From Paracoccaceae bacterium (GTDB lineage Bacteria > Pseudomonadota > Alphaproteobacteria > Rhodobacterales > Rhodobacteraceae), in assembly GCA_023134935.1 (NCBI GenBank), contig JAGLUD010000364.1, positions 1-6,759 on the forward strand: a stretch of 6,759 bases of DNA. The letters are read 5' to 3'. The notes under the pieces are model-generated. The model saw only the letters and a program-made list of their open reading frames with translations. It was not told the DNA's origin and did not search any database. Shown in pieces: positions 6,728 through 6,759 of the stretch; position 1 is the stretch's first letter; the number at the start of each line of letters is the position of its first letter. A program made the translations under genes and the position numbers.

Positions 6728-6759
6728 AACCGGGGTGACATTTTCACCCCGGTTTTATT
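6728..6759 (+). terminator. Intrinsic terminator of the pilin gene
   Basis: A perfect 11-bp stem (AACCGGGGTGA, loop CATTT, TCACCCCGGTT) at 6728-6754 is followed by TTATT up to the window edge. It begins 45 nt after the pilin stop and is a strong Rho-independent terminator; its A/T-flanked symmetry could also let it act on the opposite strand. Confidence 0.9.

Noticed and set aside
1..6759. CRISPR arrays, tRNA or rRNA genes, insertion sequences
   Set aside because: No regularly spaced repeats, cloverleaf-like segment, rRNA motifs, transposase or terminal inverted repeats were seen.

Overview
The window looks like chromosomal DNA of an alphaproteobacterium, most probably Rhodobacteraceae (Roseobacter group). 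Three things suggest this: a ureD-A-B-C gene order with separate small urease subunits, a DsrC/TusE-like protein ending in a Cys-free GLPESRRKGGY tail, and a short Flp-type pilin with the GAVTVDWVVLTAA motif. This is a judgement from recognised protein families; no database was searched.

Layout. Positions 1-2949 (minus strand) hold the proximal part of a urease operon: ureD, ureA, ureB and a ureC that runs off the left edge with about 502 of its roughly 570 codons present. The genes are tightly packed: 9-nt gaps, SD motifs overlapping the previous stop, and a TGATG overlap for ureB/ureC. UreC keeps every nickel ligand and catalytic residue. Positions 3082-5418 (minus strand) hold two genes for exported proteins joined by another TGATG overlap: a protein with a bacterial pre-peptidase C-terminal (PPC)-like beta domain, then an RHS/YD-repeat protein. 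Both are damaged. The first has an amber codon inside its signal peptide. The second has a frame change, probably with loss of internal sequence, and stops early. The ure genes show no such lesions. Positions 5591-5929 (minus strand) hold a cysteine-free DsrC/TusE-like gene with a textbook sigma70 promoter (TTGACA, 18 bp, TATAAT). Positions 5989-6499 are a long, partly AT-rich non-coding stretch. Positions 6500-6682 (plus strand) encode a 60-residue Flp-type prepilin followed by a strong intrinsic terminator at the right edge.

How the genes relate. UreA, UreB and UreC form the urease apoenzyme, and UreD is its nickel-insertion chaperone; the remaining accessory genes (usually ureE, F, G) would lie to the left. 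The PPC/RHS pair appears to have been a co-translated two-gene unit for secreted or surface proteins and is now probably decaying. The DsrC-like gene and the pilin gene are divergent, independent units.

The best candidates for something unusual are the decaying PPC-RHS pair, the repeats upstream of it, and the Cys-less DsrC-like protein. I see no convincing intact novel system.
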